Virus record (IMG/VR): IMGVR_UViG_3300037502_001878
Location: 1-36,699 of that record
Length of the DNA stretch: 36,699 bases
Strand: one strand, 5' to 3'
From: a virus
The position numbers and the translations under genes were made by a program. Under the pieces are notes generated by a model. The model worked only from the letters and a program-made list of their open reading frames with translations. It ran no database searches and was not told the DNA's origin. Shown piece by piece: positions 35,036 through 36,699 of this stretch; the stretch's first letter is position 1; each line of letters begins with the position of its first letter.

Positions 35036-36699
35036 TAGTAGTTACCAGTCCTTACAATCGACAGCGTGTTTCTTCCTGTGTTAGTAGTTAGAGCCAGGTT
35101 CCCTCCGCTAGTCTGCTGAGTGTATATTTTGATTGTCTGTCCCGCTAGTAATCTAACTGATTTTGTAAGAGCTAGAGAAAAGTCCACTCCTGTTACGGTC
35201 GGTGTCACTATGATTGCAGCGGTGGTTCCGTTAGCTTGAATCTCTAACGTCCTGAGTCCTGTTCCGTTGGCATTGTAATTTATGTTAGCTGCTACTAAAT
35301 ACCGACCGCTTATAGGTGCTGTAAAGGTGTTTGAACTCCATGAACCAGTAGAATCACCCTCAGTTGTTCCAAATGTTATTTGAGTTGCGCTGTTGTTTGG
35401 GATTGACTGACCTGCGGTTGTAGAGACTTCGACCGCCACCGTCTCACTCGCAGCGATTTGCGCTGGGCCGGAGATGCGTTCGATTTCAATTCTTGTGGCT
35501 CCTGATGATGCCAAGGTGGTTTGCGTTGACCCAGTGCTCTGATAAAATCCTGCCTGAATTGTATCTCCAGCATTGTACCAATATAATGCCCTAGCAGCTA
35601 TGGACCAATTCGCGGAAACTGCTTGGGTTATAACTGTGTCTCTAGAGATTGCAGTTGTGTTACGGTAGATATAACCAATTAAAGTGTTCACCGCTGAGAA
35701 ATCGGTAAATGTTAATGTTGCATTAACTCGATAATATCCAGAAACAGGAACAACATATCTCCAGCCAGTCCCTGCCGTTGTTACAGGTCCAGAGCCAAGA
35801 ACAGCAGCGTTGTTTGTGTCTATGACCTTATCCTCAAAATTAACAAAGGTTATTGTCGTGTTTGTTATGTTTTGAGCAGTGTTAGTTTCATAATTTGCCG
35901 CCACCACATTCGTCGCAGCATCCGAACTCATAACTGTGTTGGAGGACCAGCCGGTGATGGGGACGCGTATTCTTGCGGTGATTATGTCACCATTTGCAAA
36001 TGCCGACCCATCTATTGCAGCGGAGGCACCGTCGTTTAACAATGTAAATTGAGTTGTATTACCGTAGTTAACGGTTCCGGTCTTATGAGATGTTCCTGAA
36101 TCAAACCATCGAAAGTAGCCGACTGTTCCCTGAAGCGTTTTTGTTGAATCAACGGAATAGCCTGAAACCATGTTTAGGGCAAAAGTCCCACCATCTCCAG
36201 TACCAGAAAAGGTGACGTAGTAGTCTATTTCCATTGTGTCGCCATCACGACGCCACTTGTAGGTCACAGTTGAATTGTTTGAGGTGTCGGAGCCAGTAAA
36301 TGTAGCCGACCAATCAGTGAAAGGCACGCCCATGTTCTTGCCAATATCAGGACCCAGTGCAAAGTTATCAAAACGCATAGTGTACGCAGTCGCTGTACTT
36401 GTGGTGACATGAACGATTAGGCGGTAGCTTGTGGAGTTAGATGCAGTTTGAAACTCACCTTGCCAAGTCTGTGAGCCGATAGCATTCAGTATTTTGTAAG
36501 GAGCTGGCTGAATTAGTGTTGCGTTTGTTACGTCATAAATCCATACAGTCAAATCACCATCAGCATAGGTGCCAGAGGCTACAAGGTAATCGAAGCTTAC
36601 AGTCAGCATCTTAGCTTGATCAGCCTTATCGATTGTGAAGTTGTAGCTAAAGCCTTGCCCTTGCCTGTTTGCTGCATCATGTGTGAAGAGGAAGTTTGT
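35035..36699 (-). CDS. Tail fibre / receptor-binding protein, C-terminal part (continues at 1-376)
   Basis: The C-terminal 554 residues or so of the junction gene. Residues from the cut include a carbohydrate-binding-like beta region (LTVSFDYLVASGTYADGDLTVWIYDVTNA), then a region with WRRDGDTMEIDYYVTFSG, then two C1q/TNF-like jelly rolls: one with YVVPVSGYYRVNATLTFTDF and one with FTAPISGRYLVAANINYN, each followed by a G-R/I-x-I-E-R-I-type end. C1q-like folds form trimers at the tips of fibres. The gene ends one base before the lipoprotein's start codon. The joined gene has about 637 residues. Confidence 0.85.
   Translation of the reverse strand, partial: TNFLFTHDAANRQGQGFSYNFTIDKADQAKMLTVSFDYLVASGTYADGDLTVWIYDVTNATLIQPAPYKILNAIGSQTWQGEFQTASNSTSYRLIVHVTTSTATAYTMRFDNFALGPDIGKNMGVPFTDWSATFTGSDTSNNSTVTYKWRRDGDTMEIDYYVTFSGTGDGGTFALNMVSGYSVDSTKTLQGTVGYFRWFDSGTSHKTGTVNYGNTTQFTLLNDGASAAIDGSAFANGDIITARIRVPITGWSSNTVMSSDAATNVVAANYETNTAQNITNTTITFVNFEDKVIDTNNAAVLGSGPVTTAGTGWRYVVPVSGYYRVNATLTFTDFSAVNTLIGYIYRNTTAISRDTVITQAVSANWSIAARALYWYNAGDTIQAGFYQSTGSTQTTLASSGATRIEIERISGPAQIAASETVAVEVSTTAGQSIPNNSATQITFGTTEGDSTGSWSSNTFTAPISGRYLVAANINYNANGTGLRTLEIQANGTTAAIIVTPTVTGVDFSLALTKSVRLLAGQTIKIYTQQTSGGNLALTTNTGRNTLSIVRTGNY
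36573..36699. repeat. Right copy of 127-bp terminal direct repeat (contig overlap)
   Basis: Identical to 1-127. When one copy is removed and the ends joined, the fibre gene is uninterrupted. See the left copy for interpretation. Confidence 0.95.

Noticed and set aside
1-36699. tRNA genes and CRISPR arrays
   Set aside because: No T-loop GGTTCGAATCC-like words in cloverleaf context, and no regularly spaced short repeats were seen.

Overview
The window is the complete genome of a small tailed bacteriophage, most likely a podovirus, assembled from reads as a circular contig. The first and last 127 bases are identical (1-127 = 36573-36699), so the unique genome is 36,572 bp, and one tail-fibre gene is cut by the linear ends (start at 376 on the minus strand, running leftwards through the junction to 35035). 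The podovirus call rests on a terminase-portal-scaffold-capsid block, a head-tail adaptor, a roughly 1000-residue nozzle-like protein and three large Ala/Gln/Gly-rich proteins of the ejection (internal virion) type, with no recognisable tape measure, sheath or tail-tube gene. Host: unknown. Lipobox-bearing proteins and an NlpC/P60-like endolysin fit a Gram-negative host.

Layout. (1) Late minus-strand block, 21.8 kb down to 1 and on through the junction to 27.9 kb: an 81-aa ORF, two Lys-rich microproteins, small and large terminase, GNAT acetyltransferase, two small proteins, portal, scaffold, major capsid protein, a probable decoration protein, adaptor, a fibre, nozzle, a second GNAT-like protein, three ejection proteins (one with a C-terminal S74-type chaperone domain), then fibres across the junction, a tiny lipoprotein, a Dps-like ferroxidase, more fibres, holin-like and spanin-like small membrane proteins, endolysin and an HNH homing endonuclease. 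Most neighbours touch or overlap by 4-11 bases. Hairpins after the capsid gene, after a 267-aa fibre gene (with a U-tract) and after an 84-aa gene (with a U-tract) probably set expression steps.

(2) Switch region, 21.8-24.15 kb: a plus-strand stand-alone LuxR/GerE helix-turn-helix protein, then a small minus-strand operon (53-aa protein, YqaJ-C-terminus-like protein, lipoprotein, ribbon-helix-helix protein, 109-aa protein) that ends in a hairpin terminator. Upstream of this operon lies a sigma70-like promoter overlapped by inverted repeats. Next to it is a roughly 400-nt GC-rich segment without coding sense but with many nested stems, including a C(GAAA)G tetraloop stem and a three-way junction. 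This is my best candidate for an undescribed element; it precedes a DUF559/Vsr-like nuclease gene.

(3) Early plus-strand block, 24.6-27.8 kb: a Gp157-like protein, a conserved RecT-like/ETKAKRR-type protein (possible single-strand annealing protein), small proteins, a RusA-type Holliday-junction resolvase and a membrane protein. No polymerase, helicase, primase, RNA polymerase or integrase is visible, so the phage must rely heavily on host replication and transcription.
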